Shown here: one piece after another, positions 11,101-22,415 of the stretch
Numbering within the stretch: position 1 is the stretch's first letter
Layout: the number at the start of each line of letters is the position of its first letter
NCBI GenBank assembly: GCA_905221605.1
Contig: CAJNDS010002185.1
Coordinates: forward strand, 124,001-188,000
DNA: 64,000 nucleotides
Reading direction: 5' to 3'
Origin: Symbiodinium natans
Taxonomy: Eukaryota > Sar > Dinophyceae > Suessiales > Symbiodiniaceae
Made by a program: the position numbers and the translations under genes
The notes under the pieces: model-generated
Told to the model about the DNA's origin: nothing
What the model saw: the letters and a program-made list of their open reading frames with translations, nothing else
Databases searched by the model: none

Positions 11101-14100
11101 GGGTTTAGGGTTTAGGGTTTAGGGTTTAGGGTCTAGGGTCTAGGGTTTAGGGTTTAGGGTTTAGGGTTTAGGGTTTAGGGTTTAGGGTTTAGGGCTTAGG
11201 GTTTAGGGTTTAGGGTTTAGGTTTAGGGTTTGCCCCCCCCCCCCCCCCCCCCCAAAAAAAGCCCCAGACCACTTGGCAAACCACATACTCTGCCCTGTCG
11301 AGGCAAGGGTTCATACGGTTTATGGGGCTTACACGCTTCAAAGGGTTTGTAGGGTTTATAAGGTTTGTGCAGGTTTTTAAGGTTGGTAGGGTTTGCAGTC
11401 AGGCTCTTTGGCTCTAGGGTTTAGAAGCTCTAGAGGATTCATGACCATCCTTGGCAAGATGCTCCTAAACCCTAAACCCCAAACCCTACACCCCTAAACC
11501 CTAAAACCCTCGATAGACATCCTGTTGCCATGGAGTCTTTCCACGCCGACACATACAGGCCTGGAACCCTAAAACGAGTTTAAGCTCTAAGGGGAGTTAC
11601 ACCGTCCGGGCCCTAACAGGTACCGCTTCCATACCCCTTATATACCCTAGACAAAAAGTGAAGGGCCCGTACATCAGAACCCTTTAAAGGAGGTTGGGGA
11701 CCATATTAAGGCCCGTGAAACTTCCCTCAGATAATTCCAGCACCTGAAGACCAAGAAGGAATGCTACAACCTCGAACCCTAACCTGCACAACAAAGGCAA
11801 AAGCCGCAAACCCCTAACTAGGGTTTAGGGTTTAGGAACCTTACCCCCGTACTAAACTGCCTGCCTAACCCCCCCCCCCCCCCCCCCTTAGGGTTTAGGG
11901 TTTAGGGTTTAGGGTTTAGGGTTTAGGGTTTAGGGTTGAGGGTTTAGGGTTTAGGTGCACACCTCCCTCTCGACGCAGCCGGTAGGATCCAGGCCGAAGG
12001 CCACCGCACGGGCCTTGAGGTCCTTGTCGGAGCAACAACCGTGTACGACAACTTGCCTATCAACTGTTCATCAAGCATGCATGCGCTCCTCTCACACACG
12101 CCAAATTCAGACACTGTCAGCCATCCAACCCCCTACCCTAAACCCTAAACCCTAAACTCTAAACCCTAAACCCTAAGCCCGAAACCCTCCGAACCCTGGA
12201 CCCTGCACCCTGAACCCTAAACCCTAACCTTAAATTCACCCTAAGCCCTAAACTCTAAACCCTAAACCCTAAACCCACACCCCCCTCCCCCCGGCAGCTG
12301 GCATTGTGAGTCCTTCAAGGACAAGGCAGCCATCTCTTCCATGAAAGGGTCCGGCGGCGGGCTCGTCCACGAACAAGCGGCGCCCTGACCCCAATTTTCT
12401 TCTGTTTCACGGGGCTTAAAGTGGACAGAGCAAGGTTTAGGGTTTAGGGTTTAGGGTTTAGGGTTTAGGGTTTAGGGTTTAGGGTTTAGGGTTTAGGGTT
12501 TAGGGTTTAGGGTTTCGCGTTTAAGGCTTGAGGAGTTTAGGAGTTGAGGGGTTTAGGGGGGTAGAGTTTACCTCGAACCGAAAGCTGCAACACGGGAGGG
12601 GGGAACAAGGCGGCCTTTCGGCGGGACGGCGCAGCCCATTCTCCCACTTCTCCCGGTTTACCCTAAACCCTAAACCTAAACCCTAAACCCTGAACCCTAA
12701 ACCCTAAACCCAGGGGCGTAAGGTCTGTGCGACAATCCGTTTCCGGGTTCTCCTCTCATCACGCAAAAATCACTAGACGTTTGAAACCTGATATGGGGGG
12801 GGTTTACGATAAGGGAACCCTCATATACAGAGCCCCAAATAGCAGGATCCCCTTATAATACGGACCCCAACGTCCCCCCCCCCCCCCCCGCATCGTAGAC
12901 CCTCATGATCTCTTCCTCAAAGCAACTCAGACCACCCCAGCCTGTGATAACATAACCTGTTCTCAAAACATCTGATGTGATATGATTGGGGGTTTAAGAA
13001 AGTAATAGGGTACCCCCCCCCTCAAAAAAATAGAAACCACAATACAATACAATGCAAGATTACATGATATAACATGATGCGATAGAACAGTACACAGACC
13101 CTAAACCCTAAACCCTAAACCCTAAACCCCAAACCCTAAACCCTAAACCCTCAAAAAAGGAAGCCTCCAGCAGTCACCAGCAGCAAGGCACCTTGAAAGT
13201 CACAGTGGTCTGGTCTTCAGAGACTGACAACTCCTTCGCTGCAGGCGTTCTATACTGCTGCAGGGTTTAGGGTTTAGGGTTTAGGGTTTAGGGTTTAGGG
13301 TTTAGGGTTTAGGGTTTAGGGTTTAGGGTTTAGGGTTTAGGGTTTAGGGTTTAGGGTTTCTTCTTGGCTGCACTCAGGAGGGTAGCTATAACTTAAACTT
13401 TTGGCTGCCTTAATAAGAAACCCAATAAACCCAACAAAAGGTAAAGATCTAAAGTTACAGTAATGTACCACAAAGTTAGGGCATTCCAACAGGGCCTACC
13501 CTGGGTCTAAGCAACCCCAAATCGTAAACCTTGAGCGCCCCAGCAGTACTGGGATTAAACCCCGAAATTACCTCAGCTGGAGACCCCAGCAAAAAACAGA
13601 GGTTGCTTCTTCGCCTTCTTGGTGGGTGCTAGACCTGAAGAAATCTCTTGATGAAGTTGCAGAGGTTGAAGGCGCCGAGTCGAAGTATTGTTGAGAAACC
13701 CAGGCTCCGAAAATCGGAACTGGGGACCGCAACCAGGAGAGCCGGGGAGAAATCCCTGAAGACTGAAATGCCTAAGGCACTAGAACCCTAAACCCTAAAC
13801 CCTTAACCCTTAACCCTTAAACCCTAATAAATCCTGCCTAAACCCTAAACCCTCTACCCTTACGAGAACTGGAGAGCACCTTTAAAGTCCTGTGAGACAC
13901 CTGAGAACCCGAAACCCTAAACCCTAAACCCTAAACCCTAAACCCTAAACCCTAAACCCTAAACCCCCTGGGTCTATGTCGGTCCGAGGCTCCAAGTCAC
14001 GGTCGCGCCGCGGGCCGCCAAGAGGGTCCTGAGGCTGGAGCTCTGGGTCTTAGGGTTTAGGGTTTAGGGTTTAGGGTTTAGGGTTTAGGGTTTAGGGTTT

Positions 14101-14430
14101 AGGGTTTAGGGTTGGGGCCTCGGGTTTAGGGGGTGTCCGGGGGGCTTTAGGGGGTCTAGGGCTTCACGGTTTTGAGGCTCTTTTAGGGCCAAGAGGGTCG
14201 GGATCCCGGTTTCGGCGCAGGAGTCAAGAGTGTCGAGTTTCGGTTTGGGGCCCCTGGTTTGAGTCCAAGCTGCCCTAAACCCTAAACCCTAAACCCTAAA
14301 CCCTAAACCCTAAACCCTAAACCCTAAACCCTAAACCCTAAACCATAAAGCTAACCCTAAACCCTAAACCCTACATGCAAGGCAACAAAGTCTCTCCTGG
14401 AAGGGAGAAACAATTCTTCGATGCCGACAA
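4648..14430 (-). CDS. Multi-exon gene with villin-headpiece-like C-terminus, 5' end incomplete
   Basis: Reading right to left, islands 14375-14430, 14001-14040, 13880-13900, 13635-13762, 13192-13257, 12572-12646, 12299-12384 and 11963-12056 join in phase. The longest exon (13635-13762) includes LRLGAFNLCNFIKRFLQ. Exons 11508-11560, 11025-11080 and 10340-10454 follow, the last encoding a Ser/Pro/Lys-rich linker. Weaker candidates lie near 9.63, 8.71, 8.21, 7.04 and 5.86 kb. The last two exons, 5527-5615 and 4648-4680, end in FAKLPKWKKENAKKKHGLF and a TAG stop. This matches the F-x-x-LP-x-WK...KKxxGLF signature of the villin headpiece, an F-actin-binding fold at the extreme C-terminus. The VFGM-like first half of that fold is not obvious. 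One phase break, between 11963 and 11560, needs an extra exon. The start codon was not found. The rest of the protein was not recognised. Confidence 0.5.
5650..5767. repeat. TTTAGGG array inside an intron
   Basis: About sixteen near-perfect tandem TTTAGGG units lie between the penultimate exon of the villin-headpiece gene (5527-5615) and the next candidate exon upstream (5840-5886). In transcript sense the array reads CCCTAAA and directly precedes the acceptor CAAGCAG. Confidence 0.9.
7089..7186. repeat. Hairpin element, family GTCCATGTAC
   Basis: The arms GGTCCATGTACCT and AGGTACATGGACC flank a loop of about 70 bases. A related fold-back with extended arms lies at 16116-16208, so this looks like a small dispersed non-autonomous family. 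It is non-coding. Confidence 0.6.
8927..9040. repeat. Dispersed repeat, copy 1
   Basis: About 110 bases starting CTTGGCTGCACTCAGGAGG and running to TACCACAAAGTTA closely match 13365-13480. A short tandem duplication of a 23-base unit (TTCGACCTTTGAACTACTCC...) lies just upstream at 8806-8851. No open frame is shared, so it is taken as a non-coding dispersed element. Confidence 0.7.
13365..13480. repeat. Dispersed repeat, copy 2
   Basis: This second copy of the element at 8927-9040 differs by scattered substitutions and small indels. It begins directly at the end of a TTTAGGG array (13263-13360), which hints that the telomere-type repeat and this element move or expand together. It lies in an intron of the villin-headpiece gene model. 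Confidence 0.7.
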
Positions 14431-15143
14431 CTCGGGGGTTGAGTCGGGCGAGTGAACAACAAAACTCAATAAGGATCATACTTTGGGATGTTCCCCCTTA
14501 TACTGACAGTCCCGAAAAGGGATTATAGTACCCCCTATTATCATCCCTACTAAGAACTGTTAGTACAAGGGGAACATCCCGAATCATACTTAAAAGAAGG
14601 CCGGGATCAAAAAAATGGATAAGGATGAACACCAGCTTCTCACAAGTTCCAAAAGATCTAAATTGCAGCTTTTCCGTCTGTTCAAAGACTCCAGGTGGTG
14701 TGTAAAGTTCTGTCTCTCTGACTTTTTCTAAAGCTCCACATTGTGCAAACTACGGCATTTCTGTTGCTGTGTGGAAACTCACCTGGGCTCTTTCATGTTA
14801 TGTTATTACGTCTGGTGTCGAAGTCTGCATCGCCTTTTACACAGAAACATGATTTCAAGCTGCAACATTTGTGTGTTCTTTGTCGTCGTTTGGCTATTGC
14901 TTTCTCGTTCCTTCCGTTTGGTCCTTGGGGCCGTCTCTTGCACTGGCCTAAGGGCGCAAGAGCGCACCTGTCTTCGGCCTACCTGAGCTGAGGCGCGCAT
15001 CTCACCGCGCTCGCGAGTGCGATTCCCAAAGACTTCGGGCTTCCCGGGCCACATGAACCCCAACATTGGGGTGTGTGTGTGTGTACCCTCTGAAAGACTT
15101 CTTGTGAGGCCTCTGGACTTGCAGGCACATGTAGAGACCCAGG
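14431..15143. other. Spacer between two minus-strand genes
   Basis: It holds a hairpin element (14474-14588) and about 500 bases of lower-GC sequence without telomere units. A candidate first coding exon on the minus strand (MRASAQ followed by GTAGGC, near 14990) could start the villin-headpiece gene, but its phase does not fit the next exon. The two 80-codon plus-strand ORFs at 14741-14991 overlap in different frames and show no family signal. Confidence 0.45.
14474..14588. repeat. Hairpin element, family GGGATGTTCCCC
   Basis: The arms ATCATACTTTGGGATGTTCC and GGAACATCCCGAATCAT enclose about 70 bases. Related ends (GATGTTCCCCCTTA ... TAAGGGGGA, GGTGAACATCCC) occur at 57893-57983 and at the right edge of the window (63895-64000). 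This suggests a MITE family with at least three members here. Confidence 0.65.
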
Positions 15144-18100
15144 GCTACACGGCAGCGCGGCAGTCCTCCTTGGTGACCGTCACGACGATCTCATCATCAT
15201 CCTTGCAAGGTCACAGCAACTTCACGCACACAAGCGGCTAAGTTAGTTGGGGTTTGGGGTTTGGGGTTTGGGGTTTAGGGTTTAGGGTTTAGGGTTGAGG
15301 GCTGAGGGTTTAGGGTTCAGGGTTCAGGGTCGGTGGGCCAACTGTGACCAGTGTTGCAGGGGGTGGCTGCCCAGGAAGAATCGCGAAGCTATCGCCACAG
15401 CACCATCCCCATACACTATGGGGGGCCAGAGCTCAAACCTAAAACACACTAAAAGCCCTAAACAAGCCACAAGCCCAATTGCTTGGCTTAACTGGGCCTA
15501 AGCGCGGCTCAACCACCAAAAACCCTAAAATCCTTGAAGGGCGAAACCACTTTAAACACAAAGCCCGAAACCCTAGACATCCCTAAGGCCACACATATAG
15601 AACCCCTCAACACCCCCGATGTTGTCCCCAAAACACTTGATATCTCCATGAAACCCCAAACCCCCCAAATCCCCAAGCCCCCAAAGCCCAAACTCCCAAA
15701 TCTCCAAACCCTAAACCCTAAACCCCAAACCCCCAAACCCGTCCTCCGACCACTCCCAAGTACCCTCCACGTGCCAAGCCTGCCCCAAGCAAAGCCGACG
15801 TGTCGTTCAGGCCCGGTTTAGGGTTTAGGGTTTAGGGTTTAGGGTTTGGGGTTTAGGGTTTAGGGTTTAGGGTTCAGGGTTCAGAGACCCAAGGTCCAGT
15901 ACTTGAGGAATTGGGGCTTGTAAGGTCTGAAGGGTTCAACAGGCCGAGTGCAGTTCTATGCCGTACCCTATACCCTATACCCTAAACCCTAAAGCCCTAA
16001 ACCCCTAAACCCCTAACCCTAAACCCCCAAACCCGTGCTTTGTTGGGGATCTTAAGCAGGAAAGATAGGTTCTGGGCCCTAACACTACATCCTACAAGTA
16101 CACGTTTCCCCAGGCGTCCATGTACCTACGTAGTATATACTTTGGCCTTCAAAGGGGTGCCTCTGTAGTAGCTTTAGGGCCCAAGTATATACTACATGGG
16201 TACGGGACCCTTGGGGCCTTGGGTTTCATCGGATTTTGGGGCCCCTTCCCTTCTCGGCCCGTTTAAGGTTCTGGTGGGGCTTTTGGATGTCGGACTTCAG
16301 GTGCCGCTGACAGGCGGAGCAGCCCAAGTGTGTGGGATTTTTGCTTGGGATTTAGCGCTTAGGGCCGACTATGTAGGGTTGGAGATTTCTAGACGTAAGC
16401 AGTCCCTGAAAGACTCAAAGAACTCTCCACCTTGCACCCTCATTTCTAGACCACCAGACCTGAAGGGGTTTGGCGGGTTTGGCCCATTTCCGCGGACCCA
16501 CGTCTGCCCAGGGCCTGCGTACCACCCTTGGAGGGAGAGAGCTCAGACCTGACACAAGGCAACTGCTCTGGAGACCCCCTTAGTTTGGATACTGTCATGA
16601 TGGGTGGCGGTAAGGAAACAACTTCAAAAACGACGCCAAAACAGAACACGCGGACAGACAGACAGGCAGGCAGGCAGGCAGGTAGGCAGGCAAGCCGGCA
16701 GAGAGATAGGTTTAAATTATATGTATAAATATTGGTTATATGTGTGTATATATATATATATACGTATGTATATATATATATATAATTTAAAATATGCATA
16801 AATACGCGAGGCATGGTCCTCCCTCCTCTGCACCTCGGCTCCGTCCTGTTCAAACCAGCTTGTCTAGAGGCGGCTGTTGAGTTGACTTTGTCATCTGGTC
16901 CTTGCCTCAGAAACCGAAAAGAATTCTGGAGGCCTGTGGAGGACATTTCCTAAACCCTAAACCCTAAACCCTAAACCCTACTTCCTAAACCCTGATTCCT
17001 ACACCCTAAACCCTAAGCCCTTTAAGTACAGCACATCGCTTTCAAGGCCTCTGGGGCCGAAGCGCCGAGCCCCCCCCCCAAAAAAAAAAAAAACACCCCT
17101 TCTTTGAGAACTTCTCGGTGAAGATCTCCGATGTCAGTAGAGTCTGGCACATGACTTGACCCCAGTTCAATGTCCTGTCAGAGCTCTTTTGGTTTTGGCT
17201 AAATTGCGGATGCTATTGAGAGCATCTGAACTGAAATGGAAACGCTGAAAACGCTGTAGAAACTCTTACTCGCTGGATGGGATTTGTGAGATCTTGTGAC
17301 TCCCTGGCACTTCATGCTGTCCGATTACCTTTTTCCTACACAGCCCTCGCAAATTGGCCGGTTCATACCAGATACGAATCATATTCTACATCATGATTTA
17401 GCTAGTGTGAATGTTCGGTGTTGTTCAGGACTTCTATCAAAGTCTGTGGTTCTCCAGCGGGTGCTGATTGACAGTTGCTGTTTTCAGAACAAAGCTGTAT
17501 GTAAAGTAACTAAAACTTTTAGTTTCAAACTGTCTAGCCTCCTAGCCCAAACTGGGAGCTTCTGTTGACGTCAGACACAAAAAAAGATCCGCACTGGCTC
17601 CGCCCTTCGTTCGACTTAGCCCGGCTGGGCGCCTGGGAAGTTTTGCGGTAACAGCAAGTACTTCTGAGCACCTTTGCTCCAAGCTTTTGTTTTCAGGTTT
17701 CAGGACCCCACACACACACACACAAAAGACACATAAATAAATAACGTACATACTAACACAAAGATAATGAATAGTAATAACAATATTCAAAATAGAAAGC
17801 AGTCGGGCCTTTCATCAATCTCGTGCCCCGAAGCCTTCAGCCAAAAACCTTCGACTCTACGTCGGCCCAGCCTGCATTCGATGCTGCAGGCCCCGTCCAC
17901 CATCAGGACGATTTCCCAGGTCACCTAAGGGATCTCAACGTGAATGGTTGTGCTTCATAAAAGGGGGTCCTTTTGCGGGGGTCCTATTTTTCTACTCAGC
18001 CCTATATGCAATAATGTAGTTCGGGTACCCAAAGAGAAGACAATGATTTAGGATAGCCCCCGTATGTTGGGTGTTCCCCACCCCCTAGTTTTCAACTCAG

Positions 18101-19618
18101 TTGGCATGCCCCAACCAGATCTACAAAGCCTGTCAAACTCTAGGGTCTATGGCCAAGGTTGAATTAACAACTTTGATCATTCCGTTCAAACAGGCCAGGC
18201 CGCATGATCCCCTGGGCAGGAGTAGTCCAGCTTCCTCTGAAATGGGGGCGTTGAGACGAGTTCAGGTTGAGCGCTCTCGCTTTGAAACGGGTTTAGGCCC
18301 TAAACCCTAAAGCCTAACCCCTGAAGTTAGGGTTTAGGCTTCTGTTTGCCTGGTGTATTTACAGCATTCGTGGTTCAAGAGGATGCAGGGCGCGTTTAGG
18401 GTTGACCTGTGACTTGGGAAGTTTACCGAAGTCGCGCAGGCATCCCGGAGCCTCCAATTGAGCATTCCAAGTCAACCCGCTGATGAATGTCCCTTAAGGC
18501 GACCCTCGAAAACACAAGACAGTATCTACTTCGATCATCCCCACCCTACAGCGAGCTGATGTGGGAGCATCCTGCCATGTCTAGAAAAATATTTTCGCAT
18601 GCCTCGCTGCAGGCTTCTGTCGTGGGACCCTCCATGGATACTCGGCGGCTTTCTTGCAGGCTGCTCTAGGGGCACCGCGGAGGCGAGGAGCTTGGCTGAC
18701 GGTGGGGAATAAAGGAGATTCTACGACATCTCTCGGTCTCAGGGTTTCATACGTGTAGTTTGGATCCACCCGGCCACCAGGCCCCAAGCCTCGAGTCCCG
18801 AAATAAAACACAAAGGGCCCAACCGTACACGGCCCTACCACCCTAAACGGCCAGGCTACATCCCTAAAACCCGAAGCCTAAAGCCTGACCTGCTGCCCCC
18901 TAGCAGATGTGACAAAAAACGCAAACTCGGGCGGGGGGGGGGTTCGGTTTGAGCGACTAATTACTTGGGGTAGTTCATAGAAAGATTAATTACGGAAGAT
19001 TGAGCATCAACAGCAAAAGTTAGCAGGCCATAACACCCCGAAATACATGGGAAACATCCCATCAAGAAAGGGTGCCTGGTGGGGCTTTGGGTTGCAACTA
19101 GTAGAACGAAACGCGGAGCCCGTCCGCTACTTCATGGGTTTACACAGGAACCAACCCTAAGCCCTGAACCCTGAAGCCCAAAAAACAAGAGGAAACAAGC
19201 GGCATCAGTATCGGTGAGGAGTCCCAAATCGGGGGTGCAGGGAGCCGGGGACGTCCAACCAGCAATTTGACACCGGGCGTTGATCCAGTTCAGGGTTCTG
19301 GGTTTAGGGGTTGAGGGGTTTGGGGGTTCAGGGTTTAGGGTTCGGGGCACCCCTTTTCCGGTACCTTTAAGTTACCTTTTCGGTACCTTTACGACTTCGA
19401 GGGTTCTGATTCTGGGCTCCTATGGCAGGCCGCGCAGAGTTTAGGCCGCCTGGATTTAGGTTTTCTATGGGGGCTCAGGGCTGTTCCAGAGTGTATGTGG
19501 GCTTGGCTCGGGGTTTATGGTTTAGGGTTTAGGGTTTAGGGTGTCCGGCTTCGCCGCGTGTCCTCCCGACATAGATCCCTGGCCGGGGTCGATTCCCCTG
19601 GCACATGGCCAGCTTCAT
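15144..19618 (-). CDS. Multi-exon gene of unknown function
   Basis: Fifteen or so short exons join in phase. The first, 19555-19618, starts at an ATG (MKLAMCQGNRPRPGIYVG). Then come 18629-18695, 18427-18479, 18258-18279, 18192-18234, a block ending at 17861 or 17849 and starting at 17924, 17633-17683, 17019-17048 and 16906-16933. Linker candidates lie near 16.5, 16.05 and 15.9 kb. After these come the exon encoding AWHVEGTWEWSEDG (about 15.79 kb), then FAILPGQPPPATL (about 15.39 kb), and a terminal exon encoding DDDEIVVTVTKEDCRAAV and TAG at 15.2 kb. Trp and aromatic residues are frequent and the tail is acidic. I do not recognise the family. The linker exons are the weakest part. Internal exons rest only on phase and splice sites. 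Confidence 0.45.
16116..16208. repeat. Hairpin element related to 7089-7186
   Basis: The arm GTCCATGTACCTACGTAGTA pairs with GTATATACTACATGGGTACG across a loop of about 45 bases. It lies in an intron of the unknown-function minus gene and is non-coding. Confidence 0.6.
16650..16790. repeat. GGCA/GACA tetranucleotide run and TA microsatellite
   Basis: A run of CAGA and CAGG tetranucleotides (about 16650-16700) is followed by TA-rich microsatellite (16741-16785). The ORFs crossing it on both strands are low-complexity artefacts. Confidence 0.85.
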
Positions 19619-19851
19619 CTACTCTGAACCTCCACCAGAATACCTTCCCCTAGCCCTAAACCCTAAACCCTAAACCCTAAACCCTAAACCCTAAACCCTA
19701 AACCCTAAACCCTGAACCCTGAACCCTGAACCCTAAACTGAGCGAACCCTAAACCCTAAACTGCCTCAACCCTAAACCCTAAACCCTGAACTGCTGGCAT
19801 GGGAGTTGAGGTCTGCGCGCTCGGGTTGAGCAGCTTCGGTCTAACGCTACC

Positions 19852-20656
19852 ATGCTGGTTCGTGCGATTTCTCGTCAGATGTTGGGTGCCGCAGTTGCCT
19901 CAGTGTTTGGGTGTGGCCTATGTTTCGTGGCCTCCCAGAGCTTGGGTAAACCCTGAACCCGAACCCCGAACTCAAAAGATAGTCGCAAGCGTCCCTAGTA
20001 TGGGTCCAACCCGGCAATATGGAGAGCCCTTATATATACCCCCCCGGCACCATATACGTACAACGCCCAAGGGCCCATACTTCAGAAACCTTTAACAAAA
20101 GGTAAGGGGCCGTATTGCAGGGACCATGTATCTACCCTTAGACGAGCTCTAAGCCTTAAACCTAAACTCTAAAGCCCTAAAGCCCTAAAGCCCTAAAGCC
20201 CTAAAGCCCTAAAGCCCTAAAGCCCCAAAGCCCCAAAGCCCTAAAGCCCTAACCCCCTGAACCCTGGCCTCTTGGGTTTCAGTTCACTGGTGGGAGGCTA
20301 AGGACGACACGACTGGCAGGTTCGAAGGGTTCAAGGTCAAGGTTTAGGATGTAATTAAAGGTTTGAGGTGCAGGGTTCAGGGATTGAAGGGCACACAGGT
20401 GAGGCTTAATTGTTTCGGGAGTACAGGCAGGAAATTCTAAGGTCCAGAGTTTAGCGCTAAAGGTTTGAGGTTTCGACACGTGTTGTTTTTACGTTTAGGG
20501 CGTAGCATGTTGGGATCCCTGCATGGGGGCCTCGTCCACGCCCCCCGCCATGCGCAAGGTGGAAAGTCCAAGAGCGAGGCGCTGGAGGCACTGTGCTGCT
20601 GGGCTGGGTTGGGAGATGTTCCAATCTTTGAGCCTACAGCAGGCTCTACACCTTGA
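19852..20656 (+). CDS. Small three-exon gene, possible mitochondrial membrane protein (93 aa)
   Basis: Exons 19852-19945, 20283-20319 and 20506-20656 carry GT donors (GTAAAC, GTTCGA) and acceptors TTTCAG and CGTAG. Together they give exactly 94 codons including stop. The start is the ATG at 19852. Residues 1-9 (MLVRAISRQ) are basic and resemble a targeting leader. Residues 10-32 are hydrophobic and could span a membrane. HWWEAKDDTTG follows. The last 49 codons are one open frame ending in TGA. The islands can also be read on the minus strand with a plausible stop, which would suit the surrounding minus-strand run. The strand is therefore uncertain and the mitochondrial role is inference. Confidence 0.4.
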
Positions 20657-20801
20657 AAACCCTAAGCCCTAAACCCTAAACCCTAAACCCAGCGTTCGCC
20701 CTCCTGAACAGTCCTACCTACAGAAAACTTGACAGCCAAAAGCCCTGCAAAACAACTCCCACGCCCAAGTCCTAGAGACCTAAGTTGAGCCACTGGGACC
20801 G

Positions 20802-22243
20802 TCAGCCATCGCTCGTTCGCTTTCTGGTAACCCTAAGCAATGCCTTGACTCCATGGTCGGTTTTAACCAGCATGCTGATGATCGGAAAAAAGCTACGGCG
20901 TGCCACTTGGGTTTAGGGCTTGAGGGCTTGAGGGTTTTTAAGTTTAGGGCTTGGGCTTCTGGGTTTGGAGTTTTGGGTTTATCGGTTCTGTGTGTCTGAT
21001 TGGGGTCCAGGATTCTGGGGTTTAGGGGCATCTCGTCTGCAAACTAGGGGGCATCGGGCTTCGGGCTTGGGGGTCAGGGTGTAGGGTTCAGGGTTTAGGG
21101 TTTAGGGTTTGGGGGGGGGGGGGGGGGGCGGGGGGGTCTTGCGTGGGATTCAAACCCATGGTCCCAAGCCAGCAGGTTGAACCTCCATTAGCCCCCAAAA
21201 CCCCAAGCAAGCCCGAAACCGCAGAACCTTCGAAACCCAACAAGCCCTGAACCCTAACAACCCTTAAACCCGAAATTCCACAAACCCTGTAAGCCCGAAA
21301 CCCCATATACCTTAAACCCTCAATACAGGAAGCCATGCACACCCGGCCGCCGACTTCAACCTGCGTTTCATGGTCACTTCATGTGGGGGACAGGGGACAT
21401 ACCCGATGTACCCTATACAACCCAAGGGCCCATACATCAGAACCCTTTAAAGAACGTAAGAAACCGTAAAAACGGCCCATGAAACTACCCTTAGAGCCCA
21501 ACTCCCGCCCCTCCCCTTGGCGGCCGGCTGCTGTGGACATACTTCGTGATCTGAACAATGAAGTCGGCCGCGTGACTGGCGCAGGGTTCGCTTCTACAGG
21601 GCACGCAAAGTCCAGGCACGACCGAGCAAACCGACGAATCCCAAACCCCGAAAACCCGAACACCCCTAACCCCCCCCAAACCCCTACATCCCTAAATTCC
21701 CTACACCCCCTACACCCCAAAACCCTACACCCTAAACCCCAAACCACCCCCCCCCCCCCCCCCCAAAAAAAAAAAAAAAAACTACCGTGAGCAAACCCTA
21801 AACCCTAAACCCTAAACCCGAAACAGCTCGGGGCCTGAGGGCAGCGCTGGCCTGCCACAACTCGCGCCCAGAGCCGCAACCTGCCCCGGGTCAATCGGGC
21901 TTGGGGTTTGGGGTTTGGGGTTTAGGGTTTGGGGTTTGGGGTTTGGGGTTTGGGGTTTAGGGTTTAGGGTTTAGGGTTTAGGGTTTAGGGTTTAGGGATA
22001 GCGTCCCCCCTCCACCCTTGAACCGACCCGGAAGACGCGTCAAAGCCTTCTTGAAGGCCCTTAGGTCCCGAACTTCGGCTCTTGCGGCAAAAGTGTCCCT
22101 GAAGGCTCCTTTGTTGTGGTACCTGAACCCCAAACCCTAAACCCTAAACCCTAAACCACTGGGGTCAAGAACTCAAAGCTGACGTCGTTCGCTGTGGATG
22201 TTAAAGGGAACCTGCTTGTGATTTCTCTGACGTTTGAGGTCAT
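20802..22243 (-). CDS. Exon cluster, strand unresolved (minus model given)
   Basis: A minus-strand model runs from an ATG at 22243 through exons near 22.2, 22.1, 21.87, 21.6 and 21.35 kb to a stop at 20802-20804. Its peptides include GAFRDTFAARAEVRDLRAF and ISMLVKTDHGVKALLRVTRK, and phases agree throughout. A plus-strand reading of the same islands is equally coherent, with peptides VDILRDLNNEVGRVTGA and KLTSFAVDVKGNLLVISLTFE, and its donors look slightly better. Both readings cannot be right. No family was recognised on either strand. RNA evidence is needed before either model is used. Confidence 0.3.
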
Positions 22244-22324
22244 GGTCTTGGAGGGGTAGGGGTGGGGGGTGTTGAAAAAAGATTTAAAAAAGGGTTCATT
22301 AGCAACCGATGGACGTGATTGAAT

Positions 22325-22415
22325 ACTTTATCAAGATCGGATTTAGGTTTGTCAGGATCGGATTTAGGTTTGTCAGGATCGGATTTATGTTTGTCAGGAT
22401 CGGATTTAGGTTTCT
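22325..22415 (-). repeat. 21-base tandem repeat encoding DKPKSDP
   Basis: Four units of 21 bases (GGATCGGATTTAGGTTTGTCA on the plus strand) encode the heptapeptide Asp-Lys-Pro-Lys-Ser-Asp-Pro on the minus strand, with one His variant. The period is a multiple of three and the frame is kept, which supports genuine coding. The repeat lies near the truncated C-terminus of the virus-like zinc-ribbon protein. Confidence 0.8.

Noticed and set aside
14374-14450. Plus-strand EF-hand-like peptide QFFDADNSG after an ATG
   Set aside because: Only half a calcium loop is present before a stop, no continuation was found, and the minus strand gives a better-bounded exon (IEELFLPSRRDFVALH) in phase with its neighbours.
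16446-16946. 166-codon minus ORF
   Set aside because: Its middle is TA microsatellite and GGCA repeat read as Tyr/Ile and Leu/Pro/Ala-Cys. Only its first few codons overlap a believed exon.
19132-19350. 72-codon minus ORF
   Set aside because: The start is translated telomere-type repeat (TLNPEPPNPSTPKP). An embedded short exon is possible, but its phase does not fit the flanking exons.
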